Below are positions 46,133-54,466 of a stretch of 64,000 nt of DNA, piece after piece. The notes beneath the pieces are model-generated. The model was given only the letters and a program-made list of their open reading frames with translations, ran no database searches and had not been told where the DNA came from. Both the position numbers and the translations under genes were made by a program. Each line of letters opens with the position of its first letter. The stretch's first letter is position 1. Source of the DNA: Burkholderia mayonis. GTDB lineage: Bacteria; Pseudomonadota; Gammaproteobacteria; Burkholderiales; Burkholderiaceae. The stretch spans positions 806,001-870,000 of the forward strand of contig NZ_CP013387.1 in NCBI RefSeq assembly GCF_001523745.2, read 5' to 3'.

Positions 46133-48400
46133 ATGCCGAGGCAAGCCGACACTTCTTCCCCGCGCGCGCCGCAGGCCGCGTCCGCATCTTCACCCGCGCC
46201 CACTGCGCAGACGACGGCGACGCCGTCCCCCCTCGCGTTCATCGCGCCCGAGCCCGACACGCAGACGGCCGCGCGCGGCAGCCAGTTCGTACTGAAGACG
46301 GGCAACGCGTTCGTCGTCAGTGATGCGCTCGGCGACGTCAGCGGCCATGACGACGGTTTTTTCGTCGACGACATGCGTGTGCTGTCGCAATGGCGGCTGA
46401 CGTTCGGCGGCCGCGCGCCGTCGCTGTTGTCGGGCGCGACGAGCGTGGACAACGCGTCGTTCGCCGCGCACCTGACGAATCGTCCGCTGCCGCCGCTCGG
46501 CGGCAGCGAGACGCCCGAAGGCGTGATCCACATCGAGCGGATGCGGGTGCTCGCCGACAACGTGCTGTACGAGGCGCTCACGCTGACGAACTACGGCACG
46601 AGCGACGCCGAAGTGCCGCTGTCGGTGTCGTTCGGTGCGGACTTCAAGGACATGTTCGAAGTGCGCGGATCGCGGCGCGAGCGGCGCGGCGCGATCGCGC
46701 CGCCGTGCGTCGAGGCGGGCGCAGTCAAACTGCGTTACGACGGGCTCGACGCCGTCGAGCGGAGCGTGCAGATCGGTTTCGAGCCGAAGCCCGACACGCT
46801 GTCGGTCGATCGCGCCGACTATACGCTGACGCTCGCCGCGCAGGCGTGCGTATCGCTGTATCTGACGGTCGAGGCGCGCATTGGCGCGGCGCATCCGGGC
46901 GGCGGCGCGTTCGTGCAGCGGCCGTGCATCGCGACGGGGCGCGGCGCGCTCCGCAAGGCGCTCTCCGACGTGCATCGCGCGATGCGCGAGCGGCGGCGCA
47001 CGATTGCGCGCGTGCACACGAGCAATCCGCTTTTCAACGCGTGGCTCGACCGCTCGCTCGCCGATCTTGGTCTCTTGACGACGTCGCTCGAAACCGGCCC
47101 GTATCCGTACGCGGGCATCCCGTGGTTCTCGACGCCGTTCGGCCGCGATGCGGTGATCACGTCGCTGCAGATGCTGTGGTTGCAGCCGTCGCTCGCGCGC
47201 GGCGTGCTGCGGTTTCTCGCCGAGCATCAGGCGCGCGAGACGTCCGCGTTTCGCGACGCGGAGCCGGGCAAGATCATGCACGAGTTCCGCAGAAGCGAGA
47301 TGGCGGCGACGGGCGAAGTGCCGTTCGCGCTGTACTACGGCGGCGTCGACACCACGCCGCTCTTCGTCGTGCTCGCGGGTGCGTATCTCGAGCACACCGG
47401 CGACGAGGCGCTGATCGACGAGCTGTGGCCCGCGCTCGAGCGGGCCGCGCAATGGGTGACGAGCGTCTGCGACCGCAATCCGCGCGGCTTGCTCGACTAT
47501 CAGCGCACGTCCGCGCGCGGTCTCGCGAACCAGGGCTGGAAGGACAGCCAGGATTCGGTGTTCCATGCGGACGGCCGCTTTCCGATCGGGCCGATCGCGC
47601 TCGTCGAAGTGCAGGCGTACGCGTGCGCGGCGTTCGACGCGATGTCGGCGTTCTCGCACCGGCGCGGCCACGCGGCCGACACCGTGCGCTACGCGCAGCG
47701 CGCGAAAACGCTGCGCGAGCAGGTCGAGGCGCTGTTCTGGATGCCGGAAGCGGGCTTCTACGGGATCGCGGTCGACGGACGCGGCGAGCTGTGCCGCGTG
47801 CTCGCGTCGAATGCCGCGCATCTGCTCGCATTCGGCCTGCCCGAGCAGAGCCGCGGCGAATCGGTCGCGCGCGTGCTCGGCTCGACGCTGTTCAGAACCG
47901 GCTGGGGCGTGCGCACGCTCGCGGCCGGGCAGCCGCGCTTCAATCCGATGGCGTATCACAACGGCTCGGTCTGGCCGCACGACAACGCGCTCGCCGCGCG
48001 CGGCCTCGCGCGCTACGGCGACAAGCGCTCGGTGCTCGACCTGCTGCGCGCGCTGTTCGAGGCGGCCGTGAGCTTCGACATGCGGCTGCCTGAGCTCTTC
48101 TGCGGCTTCCCGCGCCGGCGCGGCGAGCCGCCGACCGCGTATCCGGTCGCGTGCCTGCCGCAGGCGTGGGCGGCGGGTGCGCCGTTCATGATGCTGCAGG
48201 CGTGCCTCGGCATTTCCGTCGACGCGGCGCGCGGCGAAGTGCGGATCGAGCGGCCGGAGCTGCCGGAAGGCGTCGACTGGCTGCGGGTCGACGATCTGCG
48301 CGTCGGCGACGACAGCGTGTCGCTGACGTTCCGGCGCGTCGAAGGGCAGGTGGTCGCGGCGGCCGAGCCCGGCAGCGCGCGCGTCGTCGCGGTGCTGTAA
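46133..48400 (+). CDS. Amylo-alpha-1,6-glucosidase-type glycogen debranching protein
   Basis: Protein of 755 residues. A disordered alanine/proline-rich N-terminus (1 to about 45), an N-terminal debranching-type beta domain (about 48-240, with VSDALGDVSGHDDGFFVDDMR), and an (alpha/alpha)6 catalytic domain with PWFSTPFGRDAVITSLQ, the NQGWKDSQDS block and GSVWPHDNALAARGL, in which the acidic catalytic residues are expected. AGGAG precedes ATG 46133. Related enzymes hydrolyse alpha-1,6 branch points or act on other glucans; no glycogen genes are adjacent, so the substrate is uncertain. Confidence 0.9.
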   Translation: MPRQADTSSPRAPQAASASSPAPTAQTTATPSPLAFIAPEPDTQTAARGSQFVLKTGNAFVVSDALGDVSGHDDGFFVDDMRVLSQWRLTFGGRAPSLLSGATSVDNASFAAHLTNRPLPPLGGSETPEGVIHIERMRVLADNVLYEALTLTNYGTSDAEVPLSVSFGADFKDMFEVRGSRRERRGAIAPPCVEAGAVKLRYDGLDAVERSVQIGFEPKPDTLSVDRADYTLTLAAQACVSLYLTVEARIGAAHPGGGAFVQRPCIATGRGALRKALSDVHRAMRERRRTIARVHTSNPLFNAWLDRSLADLGLLTTSLETGPYPYAGIPWFSTPFGRDAVITSLQMLWLQPSLARGVLRFLAEHQARETSAFRDAEPGKIMHEFRRSEMAATGEVPFALYYGGVDTTPLFVVLAGAYLEHTGDEALIDELWPALERAAQWVTSVCDRNPRGLLDYQRTSARGLANQGWKDSQDSVFHADGRFPIGPIALVEVQAYACAAFDAMSAFSHRRGHAADTVRYAQRAKTLREQVEALFWMPEAGFYGIAVDGRGELCRVLASNAAHLLAFGLPEQSRGESVARVLGSTLFRTGWGVRTLAAGQPRFNPMAYHNGSVWPHDNALAARGLARYGDKRSVLDLLRALFEAAVSFDMRLPELFCGFPRRRGEPPTAYPVACLPQAWAAGAPFMMLQACLGISVDAARGEVRIERPELPEGVDWLRVDDLRVGDDSVSLTFRRVEGQVVAAAEPGSARVVAVL

Positions 48401-48495
48401 AGATTGCGCTGGCGCGCGTCCGGCGCGCGCTGCGCGCCATACAATGACGGCGTCGATCAACGATTCGCAACGCGCCGATATTGGAGGCAATCACC

Positions 48496-48759
48496 ATGAC
48501 GAACGAGAAGCCGGACGATGCACGTCCGCACGACGACCAGCCGAAGCTCGAGCAGTTCGAGGCGGCGGTCGACCACCTGCACGAATCGATTCAGTCGCAG
48601 AGCATCGCGGTCGGCGCGGCGAAGGGCATTCTGTTCAGCCTGATCGAGACGCTCGGCGCGCTCGTCGGCGATCCCGACCTGCCAGAGCACGCGCGGTCCG
48701 GCTACGAGGCGTTGCGCGACAAGGCAAGCGAGCTGAAGGCAAACCTCGAAAAACGCTGA
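48496..48759 (+). CDS. Small hypothetical protein, helical
   Basis: Acidic soluble protein of 87 residues. The N-terminal 17 residues are polar; the rest reads as two helices (about 18-50 and 66-86), the first with regular hydrophobic spacing. GGAGG lies 8 bases before ATG 48496; an earlier in-frame ATG at 48481 is less well placed. I do not recognise a family. Confidence 0.72.
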   Translation: MTNEKPDDARPHDDQPKLEQFEAAVDHLHESIQSQSIAVGAAKGILFSLIETLGALVGDPDLPEHARSGYEALRDKASELKANLEKR

Positions 48760-49162
48760 CGCGCGGCCGCTGCCCGCGGATTGCCGCACTGCGGAAAGCG
48801 TCGCGGTTTCAACGGGTTGGCGCGCGTGTGCTCAGAATATCCACATGTTTGTCGACAGAAATTGTTGATAACCGGCAGGTGCGGCCGCCGTGCGTGACCG
48901 ATTCCTTTTCCTTTCGCTTCGTCGTCCGCCGCGCGCATGTTCCGGCCTGCCGCTCGCGGTTCGACGAATTGCGCGGCGGCGTCCGCCGCGCCCGCCGTGT
49001 CGATCCCCGATCGCGCCGGTTGCGGCCTGCTTCTCGACCTCTGAAATTTATTTTGCGGCGTATGTCGATTTCCGCCTGATTCGTTCGTCGTGGCGATAGA
49101 GCGTCTCCGCGCGAGCGGCGCGCTCGTTCGATGAACCCATTCGGAGCCTAGGAGCCGCGATC
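48760..49162. other. Intergenic region with a diverged array element
   Basis: No gene. Bases 48781-48871 are a diverged relative of the repeat that is tandemly arrayed at 51.3-52.3 kb. The remainder shows nothing recognisable. Confidence 0.5.
48781..48871. repeat. Diverged lone copy of the about 100-bp non-coding repeat
   Basis: Begins TTGCCGCACTGCGGAAA and later reads GTGCTCAGAATATCCACATG, aligning with the conserved GGATGCTCAGGATGTCCACAAG part of the array at 51.3-52.3 kb. The right-hand TTGTGGA element is degraded to TTGTTGATAA. Three protein genes separate it from the array. Confidence 0.65.
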
Positions 49163-49639
49163 ATGCCTACCGCAGTCAAACCGATCCCCGAGGGGATGCA
49201 CTCGCTGACCCCTCATCTGATTTGCGACGGCGCCGCCGCCGCGATCGAGTTCTACAAGAAGGCGTTCGACGCCGTCGAAATCACGCGGCTGCCGTCGCGC
49301 GAATCCGGGCGGCTGATGCATGCGGCCGTCAGGATCGGCGATTCGACGCTGATGCTGGTCGACGAAATGGGGGACTGCGGCGCGCTCGGGCCGAAAGCGC
49401 TGAAAGGTTCGCCCGTGTTCATCCATCTGTACGTGCCGGACGTCGACGCGGTCATCGCGCGCGCGGTGGACGCGGGCGCGAAGCTGACGATGCCTCCGTC
49501 CGACATGTTCTGGGGCGACCGCTACGGCCAGATCGAGGATCCGTTCGGCCATCGCTGGTCGGTCGCGACGCACAAGCACGACTTGACCCACGAGCAGATT
49601 CGCGAGGGGATGGAGAAGTGCGCGCCCCCCGCGCGATGA
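49163..49639 (+). CDS. VOC family (glyoxalase/PhnB-like) protein
   Basis: Protein of 158 residues with the paired beta-alpha-beta-beta-beta units of the vicinal oxygen chelate superfamily. HLICDGAAAAIEFYKKAF opens the first unit and WGDRYGQIEDPFGHRWSV closes the second, the usual PhnB/YdcE-like ending with a candidate metal glutamate and histidine. AGGAGCCGCGATC precedes ATG 49163. It is followed by GST and DUF899 genes on the same strand, a set often linked to detoxification; the substrate is unknown. Confidence 0.88.
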   Translation: MPTAVKPIPEGMHSLTPHLICDGAAAAIEFYKKAFDAVEITRLPSRESGRLMHAAVRIGDSTLMLVDEMGDCGALGPKALKGSPVFIHLYVPDVDAVIARAVDAGAKLTMPPSDMFWGDRYGQIEDPFGHRWSVATHKHDLTHEQIREGMEKCAPPAR

Positions 49640-49790
49640 GCGCGAAAGCCGCCGACGCGCGCGTAGCGCGTGCGTCGGCGGCGCGAGCGCACGGCGAGGT
49701 GAGGCGCGGCGCGGCGGGTTCTGCCCCGCACATCTTTCGACGGGCGGCGTGCGCGTATCGGGCGCGCCGCCGCAACCGAGGGGCAAAGCG

Positions 49791-50450
49791 ATGAGCTTGA
49801 AGTTCTACGGACACCCGTTTTCGTTGTATTGCCAGAAGGTGCTGGTCGCGCTGTACGAGTGCGGCTTGCCGTTCGAGTGGCGCTTGCTGCGGGGCGACAC
49901 CCCGGACGCGAACGCCGAGTTCGCCGCACGGTGGCCGCTCAAGCATATACCGATGATCGTCGACGGCGACCGCACGGTCGTCGAGTCGACGATCATCGTC
50001 GAATACCTGGGCCTGCGCTACCCGCGGCCCGTGAGGCTCTTGCCCGCCGATGCCGGCGCGGCACTCGACGTGCGGATGATGGACCGCTTCTTCGACATGT
50101 ACGTGTCGACGCCGCTGCAGAAGATCGTGTTCGACGCGCTGCGCCCGGAGGCCGAGCGCGACGCGCGCGGCGTCGCCGATGCGGGCCGGATGCTCGACAC
50201 GTCGTACGCATGGCTCGACGGCACGCTCGAAGGCCGGGATTGGGCGGCGGGCGGCGCGTTCAGCCTCGCCGATTGCTCGGCCGCGCCGTCGCTCTTCTAT
50301 GCGGACTGGGTGCGTTCGATCGACGCGTCGCTGCGCCGCGTGCGCGCGTATCGCGAGCGGCTGCTCGCGCGGCCGTCGTTCGCGCGCGCGGTCGACGAGG
50401 CGCGTCCGTATCGGCACCTGTTCCCGCTCGGCGCGCCCGATCGGGATTGA
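49791..50450 (+). CDS. Glutathione S-transferase family protein
   Basis: Protein of 219 residues. N-terminal thioredoxin-like domain (about 1-78) with YGHPFSLYCQKVLVALYE and the glutathione-binding VVESTIIVEYL (ESxxI) block; all-helical C-terminal domain (about 88-215) with the SLADCSAAPSLFY helix. GAGGGGCAAAGCG precedes ATG 49791; the in-frame start at 49749 is less likely. It is 26 bases upstream of the DUF899 gene and probably co-transcribed. Confidence 0.92.
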   Translation: MSLKFYGHPFSLYCQKVLVALYECGLPFEWRLLRGDTPDANAEFAARWPLKHIPMIVDGDRTVVESTIIVEYLGLRYPRPVRLLPADAGAALDVRMMDRFFDMYVSTPLQKIVFDALRPEAERDARGVADAGRMLDTSYAWLDGTLEGRDWAAGGAFSLADCSAAPSLFYADWVRSIDASLRRVRAYRERLLARPSFARAVDEARPYRHLFPLGAPDRD

Positions 50451-50475
50451 ATCGTTCGATTGACAGGAGACAGAC

Positions 50476-51186
50476 ATGACAGTGAGTTCTACGCTGACGC
50501 CAGCTGCCGAGCTCGTGAAGCGCAACACGACACGCTGGCCGAACGAAAGCGATGCGTATCGCCGCGCGCGCGACGCGCTGCTCGCCGAGGAAATCGAGCT
50601 GCGCCGGCACGTCGAGCGCGTCGCCGCGCTGCGGCGCACGCTGCCGCCGGGCGGCGAAGTGACGGGCGGCTATCGCTTCGAAGGCGAGCGCGGCCCGTGC
50701 GACTTCGCCGGGTTGTTCGGCGACAAGCAGACACTCGTCGTCTACAGCTACATGTTCGGGCCGCAGCGCGAGCGTCCGTGTCCGATGTGCACGTCGCTGC
50801 TCGGCGCATGGAACGGCGAGGCGCGCGACGTCGAACAGCGCGTCGCGCTCGCGGTCGTCGCGCGCTCGCCGCTCAAGCGGCTCGTCGCGTTCAAGCGCGA
50901 GCGCGGTTGGCGCGACCTGAAGCTGTACTGCGATCTCGACGGCCGCTACAGCCGCGACTATCACGCGATCAACGCCGACGGCGGCGAAGATCCGGCGATC
51001 AACGTGTTCACGCGCCGCGACGGCGTGATCCGCCATTTCTGGAGCGGCGAGCTGGGCGGCTGGAGCGCGGACCCGGGGCAGGATCCGCGTGGCGCACCCG
51101 ATCCGATGCCGCTGTGGACGATCCTCGACATGACGCCCGAAGGGCGCGGCGCCGACTGGTATCCGACGCTCGACTATCCGGGCTGA
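50476..51186 (+). CDS. DUF899 family thioredoxin-like protein
   Basis: Protein of 236 residues of the DUF899 family, which has a thioredoxin-like fold. A CPMCTSLL motif at the start of a helix after a beta strand (VVYSYMFGP) has the C-x2-C layout of a redox centre, and the DWYPTLDYPG C-terminus is typical of the family. AGGAGAC precedes ATG 50476. Follows VOC and GST genes, consistent with stress or detoxification. Confidence 0.88.
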   Translation: MTVSSTLTPAAELVKRNTTRWPNESDAYRRARDALLAEEIELRRHVERVAALRRTLPPGGEVTGGYRFEGERGPCDFAGLFGDKQTLVVYSYMFGPQRERPCPMCTSLLGAWNGEARDVEQRVALAVVARSPLKRLVAFKRERGWRDLKLYCDLDGRYSRDYHAINADGGEDPAINVFTRRDGVIRHFWSGELGGWSADPGQDPRGAPDPMPLWTILDMTPEGRGADWYPTLDYPG

Positions 51187-51308
51187 CGGGCGGGAGCGGC
51201 GCGGGGATGTGACGACGGCGCGGCGGCCGGCGCGACGCGTGCGCGCCGGCCGCCGCGCGTGCTCGCATGCGCGCGCCGCACATCGTCGCCGAGGCTTCGG
51301 ACGGCTTT

Positions 51309-51410
51309 GTGCCGACAGTACGACGATTTCGGAAAAACCCTGATGCATCAATCGCTTGGCGCTTGGATGCGTGAGATATCCACAAGCTTGCGCACAAAAT
51401 CTGTGGAAAA
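51309..51410. repeat. Array element 1 of the about 100-bp repeat
   Basis: Most diverged member of the array. Keeps TTTCGGAAAAA, ATCAATCGCTTGG, TATCCACAAGCTTG and TGTGGAAAA. Contains ATATCCACA (51376-51384), one base from the DnaA-box consensus TTATCCACA. Confidence 0.85.
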
Positions 51411-51521
51411 CCCTTGGAGTCGAAAATCTGTTGTGGAGGGTTGATTGAAGCGAGCGCGAAGGTGGCGCAACTCGAAGGCGGATCGACAGCGCGGCGAGTC
51501 CCGCGAACTGATTCCGGCAGA

Positions 51522-51624
51522 GCTGCCGCACTTCTGACACTTCCGGAAATGTCTCATCGGATCAATGCGTTGACCGTCGGATGCTCAGGATGTCCACAAG
51601 CTTGCCAACAAAAAATGTGGAAAA
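51522..51624. repeat. Array element 2 of the about 100-bp repeat
   Basis: Reads TTCCGGAAAT, CGGATCAATGCGTTGA, GGATGCTCAGGATGTCCACA then AGCTTGCCAACAAAAAATG and TGGAAAA. The TGTCCACA / TGTGGAAAA arms are present. Confidence 0.9.
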
Positions 51625-51751
51625 CACGGCGAGGCAAGCGAGCAACGCGGAAGGCTGAACGCGTGCCGGCCGGACAGGGCAACGCCCGTGGACATCGAAC
51701 ATCGAGCGTCGCCGTGCGCCGGCGTGCGTGGAAGGGCCTTCGCTGCGGTGC

Positions 51752-51854
51752 TTTGCCGATTATCTGACGCGTCCGGGAAAATGTCGCCGGATCAATGGCT
51801 TGAGCATTGGATGCTCAGGATGTCCACAAGCTTGACCACAAAAATTGTGGAAAA
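51752..51854. repeat. Array element 3 of the about 100-bp repeat
   Basis: Shares the longest left half with element 4 (ACGCGTCCGGGAAAATGTCG then CCGGATCAA). The right half carries TGTCCACAAGCTTG and ATTGTGGAAAAG, with ACCACA in place of CCAACA. Confidence 0.9.
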
Positions 51855-51965
51855 GTGGCGTCCGCGACGACACGACCGGCGCACCGGATCGGCCGGGCGG
51901 GGCGGTTCGCGTTCGCCGATGTGCATTTGATCGGCGGCGACCGGCGTGCGATGGCCCGCGCCCGC

Positions 51966-52068
51966 GCTGCCTCTTTCCTGACGCGTCCGGGAAAATGTCG
52001 CCGGATCAACAAGTTGAGCATGGCGCACCCAGGATGTCCACAAGTTTGCCAACAAAAAATGTGGAAAA
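51966..52068. repeat. Array element 4 of the about 100-bp repeat
   Basis: Left half near-identical to element 3; the centre (CAACAAGTTGAGCATGG) diverges, while GGATGTCCACAAGTTTGCC and TGTGGAAAAGG are kept. Confidence 0.9.
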
Positions 52069-52189
52069 GGCGGGCTCGTTTGCGACGCGATTCCGATGAG
52101 CGACACGCGCGCTTCGCACGATCGGCGCGAGCGAATGGGCGCGCATGCCGAGCCGCGCGTGACGCGGGAAGTGCGCGCGCAAGCGCGGA

Positions 52190-52291
52190 TTGCCGGGTTT
52201 GTGACGCCTTGCGGAAAACGCTGCTGCGTCAATGACTTGATTGCAGGATGCTCAGGATGTCCACAAGCTTGCCAACAAAAATTGTGGACAA
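52190..52291. repeat. Array element 5 of the about 100-bp repeat
   Basis: Carries the perfect inverted pair TGTCCACAA (52258-52266) and TTGTGGACA (52282-52290) with a 15-nt loop. The right arm read on the other strand is TTGTCCACA, one base from a DnaA box. Confidence 0.9.
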
Positions 52292-52424
52292 GCGCGCTCC
52301 GTGCGACGCGCAATGACCGAGTCGACCTAGCGACGAACGCGAGACGCACGCGACGGACATCACGCGCGCGTCGCGTCCGTCGGCGAGCAACCCGGCCGAA
52401 CGGCGCGAGCGCGCGCCGAGCCGC

Positions 52425-53807
52425 TCACGACTGCCGCGCCGTGTCGAAGCGCACCGTGACCGTCAACCCGCGCCCCTCGGCGCCGCTCGCGAGCGACACG
52501 GTTGCGCGATGCTGCTCGGCGATGCGCTTGACGATCGAGAGCCCGAGCCCGCTGCCCGACGCCGACACGAGCTGCGCGCCGCCGCCGCGATAGAAGCGCT
52601 CCCATACGCGCGGACGATCGGCTTCCGCAATGCCCGGGCCGTTGTCGCGCACTTCGAGCACCGGCGCGCCGTCGGCGTCGGCGCGTGCGTCAACGTCGAC
52701 GCGCGCGCCCGCCCCCGCGTAGCGGATCGCATTGTCGACGAGATTGTTGAGCAGCACGCGCAGCGTGTCGGCGTTGCCCTGCATGCGGACGGGCGTCGTG
52801 CCGACCGCGCCGAGATCGACCTGCTGCGCGTTCGCGACGCGCGAGCGCTCGGCGACGGCCGAGCGGCACAGCGCGGCGAGATCGATGTCGGTGAACGGCG
52901 CCGATTGCGCTTCGGGCTCGAGGCGCGCGAGCGTCAGCAACTGCTCGGCGAGATGCGACAGGCGCGTCGTGCCGGCCTGGATCTGCGCGAGAATGCGCGC
53001 GCGCTCGTCGGCGCTCGTCGTGCGTTGCAATAGCTGCGACTGGATCGACAAGCCCATGATCGGCGTGCGCAACTCGTGCGCGGCGTCCGCGATGAAGTTT
53101 CGCTGCAGCGTGAACGAGCGATCGAGCCGCGCGAGCAGGTCGTTGATCTCGGAGGCGAGCGGCTGCGCTTCGGTCGGCACCGTCGTGATGTCGAGTTGAT
53201 CGAGATGGTTCGCGTGGCGGCGCTTCAGGTCCGCCGCGACCGCGCCGAGCGGCCGCAGTCCGTAGCCGATGCCGAGCCACAGCCCGATCGCGAGCAGCGG
53301 CAGCAGCGACAGCACCGGCCACAGCAGATGCACGGCGATGCCCGCGATCGCCTCCCAGCGCGCCTGGCGCGGCTGCGCGACGCGGATCGTCGTGCCCGCG
53401 CTCTCGCGCACGTACGTGTGCCAGCGCTGGCCGCCCGCGTCGAGCTTCACGAAGCCCGTCGCGTCGGGCGGCGGCAATTGCGTCGCGGGATCGGTCGTGA
53501 ACTGGAGCTTGCCGTCGCGCCACACTTGCAGCAGTACGTCGTCGGAATCGTAGGCCGCCGGATGCGGCTTCCCGCTCTTGTCGAGTCCCTCGATCGACAG
53601 CTTGCCGCTGTCGTCGACCTGGATCTGCTTCGACATGCTGCGCATCTGGTCGTCGAGCAGGTCGTCGAGCTCGCGCAGCGCGCCCCAATACGTGCCCGTG
53701 CTCGCGAGCACGCCGATGACGCACGCGGCGGGCAGCAGCCACATCAGGAGCCGCCCGCGCAACGACGCGGTGAGTCGGCGCACGAAGCCGCGCGGCGCGC
53801 CGGTCAT
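52425..53807 (-). CDS. Sensor histidine kinase (QseC/TctE-like)
   Basis: Membrane kinase of 460 residues: helix 1 (about 18-40), periplasmic sensor (about 41-160), helix 2 (about 163-185), HAMP, H-box AADAAHELRTPIMGLS, N-box LLNNLVDNAIRYAG, DNGPGIAEADRPRVWERFYR and GSGLGLSIVKRI. Overlaps the regulator stop as ATGA, so it is translationally coupled. The array of about 100-bp repeats lies directly downstream of its stop, with 130 bases between. The signal is unknown. Confidence 0.92.
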   Translation of the reverse strand: MTGAPRGFVRRLTASLRGRLLMWLLPAACVIGVLASTGTYWGALRELDDLLDDQMRSMSKQIQVDDSGKLSIEGLDKSGKPHPAAYDSDDVLLQVWRDGKLQFTTDPATQLPPPDATGFVKLDAGGQRWHTYVRESAGTTIRVAQPRQARWEAIAGIAVHLLWPVLSLLPLLAIGLWLGIGYGLRPLGAVAADLKRRHANHLDQLDITTVPTEAQPLASEINDLLARLDRSFTLQRNFIADAAHELRTPIMGLSIQSQLLQRTTSADERARILAQIQAGTTRLSHLAEQLLTLARLEPEAQSAPFTDIDLAALCRSAVAERSRVANAQQVDLGAVGTTPVRMQGNADTLRVLLNNLVDNAIRYAGAGARVDVDARADADGAPVLEVRDNGPGIAEADRPRVWERFYRGGGAQLVSASGSGLGLSIVKRIAEQHRATVSLASGAEGRGLTVTVRFDTARQS

Positions 53808-54466
53808 GCGCCGTCTCCGATCCGGTAGCCGACGCCGCGCACGGTGAGGATCGTGTCATGGCCAAGCTTCTTGCGCAGGTTGTGAATGTGGACCTGCACC
53901 GCGTTGCTCTCGATTTCCTCGCCCCAGCTATAAAGCCGCTCCTCGAGCTGCTCGCGCGAGATCACGGCGCCCGGCTCGCGCATCAGTTCGTGCAGCAGCA
54001 CGAATTCCTTCGGCGATAGCGCGACTTCGTCGTCGCCGCGCCACACCTGATGACGCGCCGGATCGAGGCGCAGCGCGCCGACCGCGAGCACCGTCTGCGC
54101 GCGCCCCTCCTGGCGGCGGTTCACCGCGCGGATGCGCGCGAGCAGCTCCTCGAGCGCGAACGGCTTGACGAGGTAATCGTCGGCGCCGCAATCGAGGCCG
54201 GCGATCCGGTCGGGCAGCGCGTCGCGCGCGGTGATCACGATCACGGGCAGCGCGTCGTCGCGGCGCCGCAGTGCGGCAAGCACCGCAAGGCCGTCCTTGT
54301 CCGGCAATCCGAGGTCGAGCAGCAGCAGCGCATACGGCGTCGTGCGCAGCGCGAGCGTCGCCGCGTCGCCGTTCTGCACCCAGTCGACCGCGAAGCCTTC
54401 CTGTTTCAGCCCCTGTTCGAGCCCGCTGCCGATGAGCGGATCGTCTTCGACGAGCAATACGCGCAT
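53804..54466 (-). CDS. OmpR-family response regulator (QseB-like)
   Basis: Regulator of 220 residues. Receiver domain with acidic pair D8-D9, phospho-acceptor Asp51 in LLLLDLG, the VITARDA threonine and DYLVKPF lysine; winged-helix domain (about 125-217) ending TVRGVGYRIG. QseB/PmrA/TctD branch by overall pattern. First gene of a two-gene operon with the sensor kinase. The upstream region (54467-54970) separates it from a divergent RpiR-type regulator. Confidence 0.93.
   Translation of the reverse strand: MRVLLVEDDPLIGSGLEQGLKQEGFAVDWVQNGDAATLALRTTPYALLLLDLGLPDKDGLAVLAALRRRDDALPVIVITARDALPDRIAGLDCGADDYLVKPFALEELLARIRAVNRRQEGRAQTVLAVGALRLDPARHQVWRGDDEVALSPKEFVLLHELMREPGAVISREQLEERLYSWGEEIESNAVQVHIHNLRKKLGHDTILTVRGVGYRIGDGA

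Larger units (their letters stand above)
51187..52424. other. Long non-coding region holding the 220-bp-period array
   Basis: About 1.2 kb without a conserved reading frame. Five copies of an about 100-bp conserved element at 51309, 51522, 51752, 51966 and 52190 alternate with about 115-125 bases of unrelated GC-rich sequence. Frames that cross them (for example the GCSGCPQACQQ peptide in the second copy) are not conserved between copies, so the elements are not protein-coding. Confidence 0.85.

Noticed and set aside
51309-52291. CRISPR array
   Set aside because: The conserved units (about 100 bp) and spacers (115-125 bp) are too long, repeats are diverged, and no cas gene is present.
51309-52291. 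Chromosome replication origin
   Set aside because: DnaA-like boxes are present but there is no AT-rich unwinding element and no dnaA, parAB or rep gene nearby.
51414-52349. Small ORFs across the repeat array, including a cysteine-rich peptide in element 2
   Set aside because: The reading frame is not conserved among the five elements and is interrupted by a stop in element 3; the conservation is at the nucleotide level.
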